Origin: Onchocerca volvulus
Lineage: Eukaryota; Nematoda; Chromadorea; Rhabditida; Onchocercidae
Length of the DNA: 64,000 nt
Reading direction: 5' to 3'
Assembly (NCBI GenBank): GCA_000499405.2
Contig: HG738136.1
Span: forward strand, 1,351,274 to 1,415,273
The position numbers were made by a program, and so were the translations under genes. A model generated the notes under the pieces. It had not been told where the DNA came from. It was given only the letters and a program-made list of their open reading frames with translations, and searched no databases. Numbering within the stretch: the stretch's first letter is position 1; the number at the start of each line of letters is the position of its first letter. This document shows positions 11,981 to 25,300 of the stretch, piece after piece.

Positions 11981-13020
11981 TTGAGCAATAAATTGAGTTG
12001 AAAATAACCTAAAATGTAATAAATTAGTTTCCTTTTTTTTTTTCTCTCTTCATAACTAATTTAATTCAATTCGATTCGGAATTATTAATGAATTTACATA
12101 CAGAAGAGATCAAATCAATACTTATATTCGGTGAACAATTTAATCACATAATCATTAATCAACAAGCCGAAATACTTCTGACATCTCTTTTGAAATACTC
12201 GATTGAAATCAAGATCACCCGGGAATTTATGGTGCAATGATCTCAATGAGATACAGTTGTTTACTTACAGTTTCTATATTTGGATGTTTACCGATGTTTA
12301 CTATTTCATGTTTGTTTACTTGGATGCTTACTTATCTGTTTCCTCAAAATCTTAAAATGTAAACAACTAAATTTTTCATCACGAAACATTTATGAATTAT
12401 TTACAAGATTCCCATGTATTTTTCCGATTCTGCAAGATTCTTGAATAGAATCCTGTAGAATCTTAACAATCTGTAAGAATCCTGTAAATAAATTTTGCAC
12501 TAAAAGCTTATTTTCTGAACAATAAATATCATGATAATATTTTGCAATTATTTAGGAACATTTCCATTGAAATTTAATCTCTCTTTCTTTATTCGTTATC
12601 GTGATTACATCTAATCATTGATTGTTTTTGACCTATCATTTCTGTCTCAGAAAAATAATGCTTCCGAATTTTCTTCAAGCAAACATTCTGCGGCAAAATT
12701 ATCAAAATTTTAATGAAGTTTAATTAATTAATTACTAGTAATTATTTCCTATCCAGATACCCTTATTACTTCCATTTCAGATATCACTTCTGTTTCACAC
12801 CTGGCAAATAGTGTCAAGAAATAATCAAATTCAATTCTCGACAATTTTTTTTAAAATAAATTTCAATATACGTTCTCCGTCAGAGTTTTCATCTTCCGTC
12901 AATTTATCTAAAAGTTTCGTTTATAAAAAAAAATTTCATATTCATAGTAAAATATTGTATAATAGTTATTATTTCCCAAATTCCGCATCATGTCGTTCAA
13001 TAAAATATAAACCTGATTAG

Positions 13021-13113
13021 CAACCTGATCCTTCAAGAATTACAGCCGGATCTCGATATGCACTATCCGGATTGATTATTCATATCATTCGATCACAATT
13101 AAATCTGAAATAA
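13021..13113 (+). other. Possible orphan exon or gene fragment (31 codons, with stop)
   Basis: The plus strand reads open from an AG at 13019-13020 to a TAA, with balanced composition and a peptide containing DPSRITAGSRYALSGLIIH. It is unlike its A+T-rich surroundings. No partner exon was found in phase, so it could be a terminal exon, a pseudogene remnant or chance. Confidence 0.2.
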
Positions 13114-15233
13114 GTTACAGTAAGTGATTAATATTGTGATATCCTTTCTAATCATTAAAATATCAAAATCTTGATAATATCCCTATAAAAGTTAACATTT
13201 AAAATTTGTAAAGTTTAAAAATTTCTGTTTACTAGTCGTTGCAAAAGCACTTAAACTTTGCTTACTAGACATCCGTTTAAGTTTAAGCAAATTTCATGAA
13301 CCAAGTATTAATTACTAATTAGCAAACCGTAATCAGATACTGTAGTCGAGGGAATAATATTTTCTCATAAAGTTATTAATAAAGTATGAATTTTCAGTTT
13401 TAATTTTGAATGGTAATTTCATTTTTTGAAAATTTAAAATTCATGGAATTTCAGATTCAGAAATCAAGAATATATCTCGAAAGATACACAAACAAGAATA
13501 TAAAAATTAATGTAATTATGAAAAACAAAGCGAAAGATTTGCAAATTAAAAGGAAGAGAAGGATTTGGCAAATATCTTTTCATTCAAAAAATAATTTTTC
13601 GTTAATTTCTTACTGTATTTAGTTATTATTAATTTCTCGGCTACTTGAGTTATTCATGATATACATCTTTGTATCTCAGCATAAGGTCAGCGAAAAATTG
13701 TTTTTCAACTTCCCGCCAAAAATCTATGGTAAAGGTCAAAGGAATCTTTGTTTGATGACCTCAAGTTTTGGCGCTATGCTTTCATAACAACACTTTCTGA
13801 CTAATCGTATACGTAATCGATGAATAGCACTTGTCCTAACAGATTTGTTTTTGATGGAAAAAGTAAACAATTGAATTAAAATGATAAAAAAACAAACGGC
13901 AAATGAAAAATCGGCCATATAATAATGAGCCTTCAAGATCGTCAGATCTTGCTCCTAGGCTCATTTTCTATTTAGATTAATTTTACTTCTAGATATTGAT
14001 CTTAAATTTCGTTTTCCAGTAATCTCCAAAAATATTAATTTCAAATTTCCGTTTTCCCGTAATTCCCGATAAGATGAGAATGAATGCGAAAAATTTGGTA
14101 AATCTTTCGAAAAAGATATGCTAAATCTAATATTTAAAGAGTATTTAAATCAGAAGAAATAGCAAAAATAGAATTGTCAAAACAAAGATTTCAACAAGTA
14201 AATTTACGTGATACTTCTGAAAACTCGTGCAAGATATAATTAACTTTATAATAGTTCAGAAAATTTTAAAATCGGAAAATATATAAATAATTTGTTAAAA
14301 TATGATAATCACGCAAAGTTGTTGAAAATATTTCCGTTTTGGGAAAATTTTGAAACTAGAAAAGTTCATCAACCATCACCATTCACAGCTAGAAATAATG
14401 AGATAAATGAGTAAAGTGTTCGTAATAATATTTTACCTACAGAATATCTTTAAACCTATCAGAATAGAGTAGTCATTTTCATATTCTCTAATTCTTCTTT
14501 TCAAATTATGATTTTATTTTTTTATTTTTTGAAAGAAAAAAATTAATTATTGATTAAAAGTAATAAAAACAAAAAAAAATTATCTTATTGATTTTTTTTT
14601 CAAAAAAGTTACTACTGATCAATAAAATCAAGTTAAAGTCAGTATTTCACCACACTAGAATATTGTTTATCTGTCAAAATAATGTCATCCATACTCTCTA
14701 ACTATCCTCTCCAAAACTATGATTTTCATTTCATCTCTTTCAGAAATAGTTCTTACTAGTTATTGCTGATTACTACTAAATCCAAGGTGAAATCAATAAA
14801 TCGATCAATAAATTCAGGTGAAAGTTAAATAAATATGTTTTGGTTAATTTCTGCACCATGCTCTTTCTCTAGCCTCTGACCAATCAATCAATGATGGCTA
14901 TTTCTGGAGGACTTTTACATTTTCCTCATTTCTAAAGTTGACGAAGAAAATAACAAGCCCGAAATAATTTGATCTATTTAGAAGAAAAACTTTGAAAAAA
15001 AAAATACATAATGGTTCCAAAAATTGATTCAAGTTAAATAAATTTAGAATTTAAATAAAACTGAACCAAATCATAGAAACAGCGGGAAGATGAAATTTTC
15101 AAAAATTGTTGAAAAAATAAAATATTAATGAATAATTCTTTTCAAAAAAAAAAAAACTTATTCTATTGGAGGAAATTGAAATTTTTTCTATGAAATCAAT
15201 AAGTACCAATGATCTAAAAGCCGTAAAAAAAAT

Positions 15234-15234
<1 letters not shown>

Positions 15235-15266
<32 letters not shown>

Positions 15267-15271
15267 TATTA
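15235..15271. repeat. AAT/ATT palindromic microsatellite
   Basis: A run of AAT units runs directly into ATT units, giving a long inverted repeat able to form a hairpin or cruciform. One C interrupts the second arm. Confidence 0.7.
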
Positions 15272-16567
15272 TAAAGATGTTGATAAATAATGTAAAAGAT
15301 AAAAGTTTTTTTTCAGTGATTATTTATTAGCTAACAAATATACATTTGCATACTCAAATTGTTCGAAATCCACATATTTTTCAATGATACCGCTTGTTCA
15401 CACCTGAATGATATATATTTTTAAATGTGAAAATATAAAATATTCGAGAAAATGATATTTTATCATTTTATAAGGAGATATCTGATTTCAAAATTTATTA
15501 AAATAAATTTAAATTTAGAATTGAAAGTTAAAAAAATTTTAATGAAAGTTTTAAAAATTTGCAAAACAAAAACAGAAATGATGGCTATTATAGTCATTGA
15601 GGATTCAAAGGCATTGCTATACTTAAAGTTTTTTAAAATGAAAATTAAATTTCTTAAAAATTCTATAGTCATTTCTGTTTTCGTCGTAAATTTTTAAAAT
15701 TTTAATTTTCCATCCTAAATTCAAATTTCTCACCTTAATTTTTAATTAAGATGAATCAATATATTAAATTTTAAATGCTAATATTTTTTTTCCCCAGTTC
15801 CTTAGAAAAATGAAATAATAGAATGGCATTAAATTTGAAATAAATCGGAGAATTGATGAAATAAATATATCACAGATTTTAAATATTTTATTATTTAACA
15901 AATTTTGTTCAAATAATAAGTAAATCGATTCATAAAAAAATCGACGTCATGCAATCTTTTGAAGTTTCATAAAGTAAGAAAATCACGAAATGGACGAAAA
16001 ATTCTTCTCTTGAACCAATATTTTGCTGTTAACATGACTAATGTCAAATGAAAAAAAAAAAAAAAAAATGTAAAAAAAATGGAAAAGCGAAAAGAATTAT
16101 TGCATAATTTCATTATTTCCATGTAGAATTTGCAAAAATCCTTCTAACCCATGGTAATCTATCGAATCAAATTATTCTGATCATTTGACAGTTATATCGA
16201 TGAATAAGAAAAATAAACATTTACTTCTAGCGAATTTAATAATTTCAGTATCAACAAAAAGAAAAAATTAATAATAAGAATTTAATCGAACATTGATATA
16301 TACAAGAAAGTTATATTTTGCTCATGAAAGGTCTAAATTTAAAGATTTAAATTTAAAAACTTAAAAATTTTAAGATTTTACATCTTTACACCTAAAATTA
16401 TCTTATCATCTAATCGATTTCAAATCTGATTATTTCGTACCAAGTACTTCCACATTTTTCTGCATATAATTTTTCAACCTCATTTCAAAACATATATGAA
16501 TCATCAACATATCTTAATTAATGAATGAAATTGTTTAACGATTAATTTGTAAGAATATCTTTTTCAG

Positions 16568-16624
16568 GAAAGATGGCTTACTTTTTCCGGATTATATTAC
16601 GCCATTATGGAAAATGCTAAATGA
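16568..16624 (+). other. Possible orphan terminal exon
   Basis: After a good TTTTCAG acceptor (16561-16567) the plus strand reads ERWLTFSGLYYAIMENAK and then TGA. It looks protein-like but is short and has no in-phase partner upstream. It could be the remains of a gene or coincidence. Confidence 0.2.
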
Positions 16625-17047
16625 CGAAATGAATTAAATGGATTTTTCTTGTCAGCTAATTCTCAAATGATGATTATGACTATTTTGGAATTTTTCATTT
16701 AGCGACACTTTGCTTGAAATTGATCTATCGTTGGGTAAAAAATTATCATTAGAGCTAATGATAGCCACAAATTAAATGATCTGCAATCAAAAGTATTAAA
16801 AATTTAATGTCAAATATGACGTATACGTTACTGATGAATGTATAGATTAAAAATAATGACGTGATAGGTAACAGAAATTTGTGTGAATCTTAAAAAAAGA
16901 AATATGTCTATCAACATTTTTTATTGATTTGTTGAGTCAATAATTTGGACCGCAAAATTTTGACCGGCTTGATAATGAAGGCTTGCTATTAATTATTCGT
17001 GAAATTAATAGAAAATTGATTTCATGCTTTTCAAGTAATCTTCTCTT

Positions 17048-17053
17048 TTTATT
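17048..17053 (-). terminator. AATAAA, candidate poly(A) signal for MRRF
   Basis: Minus-strand AATAAA about 360 bases past the TGA stop of the ribosome recycling factor gene. I noticed no closer one. Confidence 0.25.
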
Positions 17054-17413
17054 GAATCAGATTAAAAATGATACATTACATAAATTACAACAATTTGGAA
17101 AAAATAATAAAACTAACACACCTAACTAGCAATTAACACATATTGATTATAGCATCTCATGGATTATCATTCATTTCTAACCTGCGAATGGAATAATAGT
17201 TTTGATCCGGCACAGACAAATGTTTTCCTGAAGAGCCCCTGTATTCCGATAAATCTTACCTTAAGATAACGTTCCATGTAAATAAGAAAAATTCACTATT
17301 GGAGACATGAATTAAACCTCAAAATCTTTATGATTCAAAATTTTCGTACATAAGTCAATAATTTTAATCCAAATAATAACTTAAATTACGGAAATTTAAA
17401 TATCTAGAGGAAA

Positions 17414-19593
17414 TCAAACAACTTCTGTGAGCAATTTGTTACGCCTTTCTTCAATCATCATTATTGCTTTCTTCTCTAAAGCCTTTTTTTCCTTTAACAA
17501 TCCTTGCATAATTTTCTGAAATTCTTCGTGATCCTCCATCTCCCGATCATATTTTGAATAAACCTGAATAAATGCATAATTAAGATACTTTTTAAACTCA
17601 GAAAAAGTCTAAAATCTATTTTAAAAGGAAAGAATTAAATTCAACTGGACTGAAAAGAAAAATAATAGAAATAAATAATGAACTTTATGTTACATACAAA
17701 AAATGAATGTAATCAAGAGAGGAAAATCAAAGATGTCAATTCAGTGTTCATAAATTAAACCTATGACCTAAATATAACTTCTTTATAACCTATTTGCTTA
17801 ATAATAATGAAATTCTATAAATCAAAATTTCATGCTTATTATAGGCTATACAAAATATGCTGCTAGGCCAATAAAAATTCTCCCGATAATAGCGCAAGTG
17901 ATTATGTTAAGACAGAGATTATTTTCGGATATAATCGATTTTAGAGAAAATTTAGAGATGATTATAGAGAAAGAGATTACTGGAAATGAACAAAATCGAC
18001 GTATGCCATATGAAAAATTTTAAACAATAAAAAATTCAAATTTACTTCATTTAAAGCTTTTTTATATTCATTGAGCAACTTTTTGGATGCAACATTGGCC
18101 ATGTTTTCACGCCGTTCACGTGTTATTCGCGGCAACGAAATATACAGTACAGCACCTTCCTGACGTGGTGTTCCATCAAGTTTCGATTGTTCAATAGCAA
18201 GACGCGCTGGCTTTATCACTGACGGATTATCCGTGAAATCCACAGAAATCAACAATGGATTTACTAGTTTGATTCGTCCAAGAGTGTTTAATTTGTATTG
18301 CTGCAAATTTTATTTCGATGAAATTAAATTAACATTATCAAAAACTTATCCTCAATGATGTTATATTAAAAATACTCCGTCCAATTTCCAATCTGAATTT
18401 TTTCAGCTAAAATTTAAAAAAAATAGAAAGTTTGAAATATCGGAACAAAATGTGTAATCTAAAATCTTTAAATAATCTAAAATCTTTAAATCAACATTAC
18501 CTTTCCATCCTCTGTTTTTACCACAAAATCTTCATATGTTCGTAAATCAATCTTTAGTGAAAGACTTTTATTAAGTTCCTCCACAAAAATATCCTCCAAG
18601 CTTTTCATTTCTTTCACTCCATGTTGAATCACAAAATCACAACTGTACGTTTTAGCCGGATCGGTCCTATTACCGTCAGCATTTTCGTCATCAAATCCTT
18701 TCTAAATAAAACAATTTCAATAGATCTTCCAGTTTTGAAAATTGGAAAGTTAGTAATGATAAATAAAACGAATAATCTCTTAATTCCGAAGGATTGGTCA
18801 AAATTTATTTGCCAATAATAATATACTGTAAATAAATATCATTAATATTAAATATTATATCATAACATTAATGTTAAGCATAAGATTTTTAAATAATATT
18901 AATTACTACTATTTATTTTCTATTATTTTATTATTATTTATTTATAAAGAAAAATGTAAAGGTTTTGATGTTCATAATTCAGTCCATTTCTGTACAAAAT
19001 TTTCCTTGAAACAACCGAAAAAACATATTATTTAAAAATACATACAATTAAATCATCCCAATTTCTGCCAAATATAATTTATATCATCAACACGAAGATA
19101 ATTTAAAAGTCAAACAGGAAATATAAGTCTTCTTTCTTATTTTTTCTCCGCATAAAAACTCGAACAAATCAAGCTCTAACCGAAAAAAGTCAGGTTGTAA
19201 CCTAATCAATTAATTAATCAACACATTTTACAATAGAAAAAAGATTAAATGAACATTAATTATCCTTCTATATATCAATTTGAACAAACAAAAATGTTGT
19301 ATTTCAGATATTTAAGAGTTAAATTACGAAAACATTGGTAAATTAATATACCATTTTTATGGATAAATTCCAAAATTATAATAACTTACTGTTTTCACTT
19401 TTCGTTTTTTCTTCAAATACAGTGGTGAGCAATGCAATTCTCGAAGTTGTGTTAATTGACATAATGATGCACCACAGTACGGTGTTACTTGTAGATAAGA
19501 CTTTATTCTATCAGGCCTTATATCTAATCCTTGTTTTTGCAAGATATTTGTAGCTAGCTGGAAATTAACAAATCTCTGCCATGAACGAAACAT
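17414..19593 (-). CDS. MRRF: Mitochondrial ribosome recycling factor
   Basis: Minus-strand exons in order: 19593-19390, 18701-18501, 18300-18046 and 17563-17414. They have 68, 67, 85 and 49 codons plus stop, all phase 0, for 269 residues. Human MRRF has 262. With EF-G2 the protein splits the mitochondrial ribosome after termination so that it can be reused. Residues 1-68 form a basic, hydroxylated leader (MFRSWQRFVNFQ...) expected to act as a mitochondrial targeting sequence. The RRF domain covers about 100-269. It includes SLEDIFVEELNKSLSLKIDLR (first helix), the KLVNPLLISVDF...SVIKPARLAIEQSKLD hinge and beta region, and the family signature LPRITRERRENMANVASK at about 184-201. The closing three-helix segment is HEEFQKIMQG...EERRNKLLTEVV. 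A TTTAG acceptor ends one base before the ATG, fixing the start and suggesting trans-splicing. The leader ends in an unusual KKKRKVK run just before the first intron. Confidence 0.92.
18453..18490. repeat. 18-base tandem duplication in an MRRF intron
   Basis: AATCTAAAATCTTTAAAT occurs twice in a row, just inside the intron after the second exon. It is probably slippage. Confidence 0.6.
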
Positions 19594-22368
19594 CCTAAAT
19601 AATAAAAAAAAGTAGGAAATATTAAATTTCAAAAAAGAACAAACAAAAAAAATCACAAGTTTGAAAAATTATAACAGAAATAATTGAATTTTTTCAAAGA
19701 TTTATTTTTTTTTTGAAGTCCAAAGATTTAAAAAAATAACATTATCGTTAATTTTTTTCAATGAATGTCTCATAACATTTTTTCTCTTCCTTTAAGTCAT
19801 TATTAGGAAATTTCAAAAATACTCTACATATATTTACAAATTTACAAATTCCACTGAACGAATGACAAGGAAATGTCCAATTATCTTCGGTTAACTTCCA
19901 TAAAAACCAAAAAACCAATTTTCAGGGACAAATCAAAGTTCAATCGAATTTGTTCAGATATTCATGCACAAAACACTTTCTCTTTTTTAACTTATCCGAG
20001 AAAGTAAGTAGTTGATTATTGAATTGCAAATCTTCAATATACTTCTTGCAATTATCAAAACTGATATAAAAAAACTGGATCCAGAGAGCACTTCCCCAAG
20101 TACTCAATTAGTATTCATTAATCCAAGTATTCAGAGCACTTTCCAAACTTGAAATAGGTTTTTTTTTTTTCAAATTATCAATTCAAAAATATCATTTCAA
20201 AGCAAATATCACGGTTTGTACTAAGTATGGCTCGGATCAAATTAAAAATGTTTTATTTGAAGCATTGGAAGCAGCACTGAGAATTTCATTTCTCTTTGTC
20301 AAAAATGAGAAGGCACAATTCCAAATTTCAAAAAGAAAAATTGTGAATTGAAAATCATTAGATTGAATTTTGTAAAAAGATGAACCTCGTATTTGAAATA
20401 GTGAAAAATAAAGGAAACAAGAAACAAATCACTGAATTGAAAGAGGAATACTGCTGAAAAAATCAGCTAACTGCTAAACATACAAACAAGTTAAATGATA
20501 AACAAATCAACGAAAGAAACAGCAAGAAATTTGATAAAGAAATGAGTAAACCTGCCCTATAAATTCGATTTATTTCTAAATTTTAAAATCATAAAATAAT
20601 GAAGAAAAAGATATGTGAAATAGAAATAATAAGTAAACAATTTCTAAGTAGAAATGCGGAACATAAATAATGCATTATAAAAGAAGAGCTCAAATAATTC
20701 AAATAAATAACTTCCTTCTCGAGTATTCGAGAATAAAAAAATAGCATAAGAGAGATATATTTAACAATTCCTATTCGGAAATCTTCATTTTATTTATTCT
20801 AATCATTCAACAACTTTTTGTTACGTAATGAGGAACTAAGAAAGATACAGCATAACTGAAATGTAAAGTGAAGTTCAAAGTATTTCATTCTTCATAAAAC
20901 AAAATGTGATGGATATTTGTGTTTTTCAGCATAAATTTTTTATTTCTACTAAAGAAAAAAAGAACTGAATTCTCGCTAAATTTCATTTCCATTTTCAAAG
21001 ATAGCAAAATAAAAAATTTTAAAATTTTAACAAAACATTTAGAAATCTCTATTAAACTTCAATTCTTTAAAAACTTTGGACAATTTTTATTATAAAGTAA
21101 AATAAAATATCCAACACAAACTTAAAATATTCCAGTTCACTTAATTATTTAAATATTTCATCCATAAAAGGCAACAGATTATTTTGATGTCATTTGTTTG
21201 ATCATAAATAGAAAAATGCATATATAAATTAACTTGAACAAATGTCTGTGGAAAAAGAGATTATTTCCATAATTACTTTCGAAAAACATAGAAATTTGAA
21301 TGGATGGTAAAATTGATTGATTGCAAAATGATTTTTGAGAAATCAGGTATCAGTTGCATTTGCAATGCATCATAAGCAATCCAATAGCTAATTTAGAAGC
21401 TCTTGTAATTAATGAGCAGATAAATTTTAAAAATGACCAGAAAGCATTCTTCCAACATAATTGTATCATTTAAAATTTTCAACTAAAGAACATCCGTATA
21501 AAACAAATTGAAGAAAACCAATGTACAAATAAAATGTAAATAGCAGCTGATATGCGAATAAAATGCATATTAGGATTCCTCAAAAAATAGCCAAGAAAGT
21601 AGAAAATATGACGAATGCGAAGAAACAGAATTTGCATACAAAAGAAAATGATTCTGTGTAAAAAGAGTGAACATTTCAAGCAAAGAAAAAGAATTCAAAC
21701 TTTCAAACCTAACAATTTGTTATGAAATAGATTCTGTTGACTGGCTCATTTTTCAAATATTTTACTCGTAACAGCGAGCAAAAATGGAAATTTTCTTCAA
21801 TTAAATTGATATTGGGATTGAAAAGAAACAACATTCTCCCAGCATTCTATTACCTATAATATAATATAAAAAGATAATAAAATTTTAAATACATCATGAA
21901 AAAGGTAATTATTTACTAATGGTCATTGAAAATTTTCGAAAATTAATCCCTTGACTAAATTTTATAAATTCGTTTTTTCTCTTATAGTGTACTACAAAAA
22001 ACAAAAATCATTATCATAAATACACCCAGCAAAAAAAATCATATCGGGATTTCTTTTCTAGGAAAGACAAAGTTTCCTTATTAAGTCATAGTTTTGAAGT
22101 TTTTTTCTGAGGATAATGTATCCCACATTGACTTGAGAATGGTAGCACAAATGAGTTATTGGAAATATAATATCAGTAAATTTAGAGGTTAAACGAAGCA
22201 AAGACAACTAACAATAAATTAAAAAAAATGAATAAATAAATGCAAAAAATGACTTCAAATAGGATTCAAACAAAATTTCAAAATTTTAAATGTAAAATTA
22301 TTTCTTGAAAGCGATAGAAAGACATTTTGCTACAATTCAGTTAAATTTGTTGGAGCATTCATAAGTAT
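19594..22368. other. Intergenic DNA between MRRF and bli-4
   Basis: A+T-rich DNA with no protein-like open frame on either strand. It should hold the 3' UTR of the long bli-4 transcript at its upper end and upstream sequence of MRRF at its lower end. No AATAAA lies close below the long bli-4 stop, so a variant signal may be used. Confidence 0.55.
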
Positions 22369-25300
22369 TCATGGGTTTCTAAGTCCATTTTTATCATTAA
22401 TCTCATCGGCAGAATCAGAATCCGTTGTATCCGCAAACGAATCGATCAACTGTTCTTTAGCGGGTAAAGGTGCATAACTGAAATGGAAAATTTAAAATGA
22501 CAAAATTGAAAATAAGTATTAAAAAAATCAGAATGTTTTGATCGGGATAACTTGATTTTTCTAGACATATAATAACCAGAATTAAATTCGAAAGTCTAGA
22601 AATTCTGCTGAAAAAAGTTCACTCCAATTTTCAGTATTTAATTGGTTCTTTTGCAAATAAAAAATTTAATCTATCAAGAAAGCTTCATTATTTCATTCTA
22701 TTCTATGTAATTTCATCGAATTAAAACATTTTATATAAAAAGATAATAAATAAAAGTGAAAAAGAATCTAGAAATGAGTTAAATAAATTAATAAATAGTA
22801 AGATAAATCGATATGAGCAATATTTTGAAGATATTACACTAAAGACTTTATAGTACTAAGTGTAAAACGGTGTCTAACTGCAAATGATGATATATGGCTT
22901 ATACAAATGACAAATACTGATATTTAAAAAAAAATAAAAATAACAATCTATATAGATGAGATTCCTTAGCTTTCACCTATAAACATCAATAATGAAAAAA
23001 AAATTTACCTGGTAGTCTCAATTTTGAAAAAATAATTAAATATACATGCAAATAACTTACTCGATATTTCGATTATGATTCGAAGAACTATGACCAGCAA
23101 TTTTCACGATTAATGCAACGACGACAACACAAAAAATTAGAAAAACAAGCGTGAAAAGCAACGTGCGAGAGAATGATGGATGAACTGCATGTACTTGTAA
23201 TGATGATAAACCGCAGTTCTCTGAAATTTAAAAAATTTTCAAAACTTTGAAAATTTCAAAAATAGAAATTCAACTGACCGATAAAATTAATAAACCTTGT
23301 TGTGGAATTCCATTATAAAAACCATTAAATGGCTCATGAATGATTTGAAGCTATAGCAGACAAAGACAAAGAAATGTGTTAAAGTGAAAAGAAGCATCAA
23401 AAGAGATCGATGAAGAGGAAGCAAGGCTTTTGAAAGATTAATTTTGAATGAAATAAATTTTTTTAGGTATGATTAAAAATCAAGAGCCGTTATTTCGAAT
23501 ATTTCTATTTAGGATCTTTTAGAAGTCATTTAATGTCACTTTTTTTAAAGTCTTGCATAATTTTTCATCCTGATATTTTAATTTGCAGCTTTTATTTTGG
23601 GATAACGACCATTTCTAGTTAATATGTTGGAATTTGAATTCATTTCATCTCGAAATTCCTGCAACAACCATTTCAGATTTATCATTTGACAATGGGATTG
23701 AAAGTAGAATTCAAAATACTGACACCTGAACATTATTGAATTCTACAAGTTTACTAAACATTCACGGCTAACCACAATGATGTAGCATTTGATCTTCCCC
23801 CGCTTTACAGCATGGTCGACAATATCCGACCGATCGATTACTGAAGTTTGAGGCACATGAATCACATTGCAAAGGTCCAGGACCATGACATGTCCTGCAT
23901 GCATCATCACATGGCGTACAAACAGAACTTATTGCCTCATAATATCCAGTGGAGCATTTATTTCTCCTCAATACACAACGCGCTTGCACTGCTATTGTAT
24001 CTGTAAAAAAATAAAGTATTCTCTGAAATAATCTACAAAATTATAATCAATTTAAAAGTAAACAAACAAATGAAACTTGACAATTTAGCAATTAAATTCC
24101 AAATTCTTATTAAAATTTTCATAATAATCACCTAAAATGCAAAAATTTATCAACAATTCTCAAAATATATATGTATATATATATATTTGAAATCAAATTT
24201 TTCGATCAAATAGACAACAGTGTTCAATTACAAAGAAAATTTTAGACGGATTTTTAGAATTTATTCGCTTCTAAATTCGTAAAAGGTAAAATGAAGCTTT
24301 TCATATTATTAGACAGAAAAACTTTTTTTAGGCTTTCATCCTAACTTATTTGCTAAAAAAAATGTTTCGTCACTTATTTGACTGACAAAAAAGTTTTTGC
24401 ATGACTTTTTTCCAAATATTATGCTTTTTGAGCAAACAAACCGAGAATTTCAAACATTTCCACCTGCCGCATTCATTTAATCGAACAACAAATAGTTCTT
24501 AAAGTTCGGATTCAAATGTAGTGTTATTGTTCTTAAATAAATAAATGCAAAAAATTATTAGTAAATGATTTTAATAAAACTTACAATCCGGTTCAAGCTC
24601 TGGTGGACATACATCGACGCACTGTCCGTGATCCAAGTGTCCGTAATGGTTTACATCAATTAAGAGTTGCGTACCAGGACAAGTTTCACATTGTTCCGGT
24701 TTGATGCATGTTTTGCAATTCGGACTGCATGCACGACATTTGTGTCCTTCTAAGAAGTATCCTTCATCGCATTTGACTACACATCTGTAATAATAAAATT
24801 TTGTGATCTGAAAACAAAATAGTAGCAATCTTAATGATAAGAATTTACATGGTACTGGATAAATCGTCCAACTTATAGAATTTCTTCGAATAATATTACA
24901 ACTAATCAAATAAACTTGTCCAATAATAATCAGAAAAAGTTTGGCAACTTGAATCATTACCTCAACCCTATTCATTAGTTAAATTAACAAACTTTTCTGA
25001 TCAATATTTTACTTAGTTTCTAAATCCTCATCAGTTATTCTTTTCATAATTAGGATGAGATGCTTAACTAAACTTAATAGGACAGATTAAATTATATCCA
25101 TTTATTTCTATTTCACTTCTAATACATGGCAATTCATTATACTATTATGCTGTAGGTAAATTTCGAAAATTTAATTTTATCATTCACGGGTTAATAACAA
25201 TTTCCCAAATTCTTTAAATTGAGTACTAAAACGTCATATGATAAAAAATTGTCCAAAAAATTACCCTAAAAAGTAATTGTCACTATGCATTATAATTCAT

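Larger units (their letters stand above)
12009..17413. other. Intergenic DNA, 5.4 kb
   Basis: Mostly A+T-rich with long A/T runs. Two short plus-strand segments have protein-like composition and end in stops (13021-13113 and 16568-16624, listed separately), but neither could be joined into a gene. A near-perfect trinucleotide palindrome lies at 15235-15271. Confidence 0.5.

Noticed and set aside
11752..11991. Plus-strand 79-codon frame
   Set aside because: Antisense shadow of the first exon of the 300-residue gene.
23768..23989. Cys-rich minus-strand frame as a separate small secreted protein
   Set aside because: It is an internal bli-4 exon: acceptor, phase and the CxxC pattern fit the furin Cys-rich domain.
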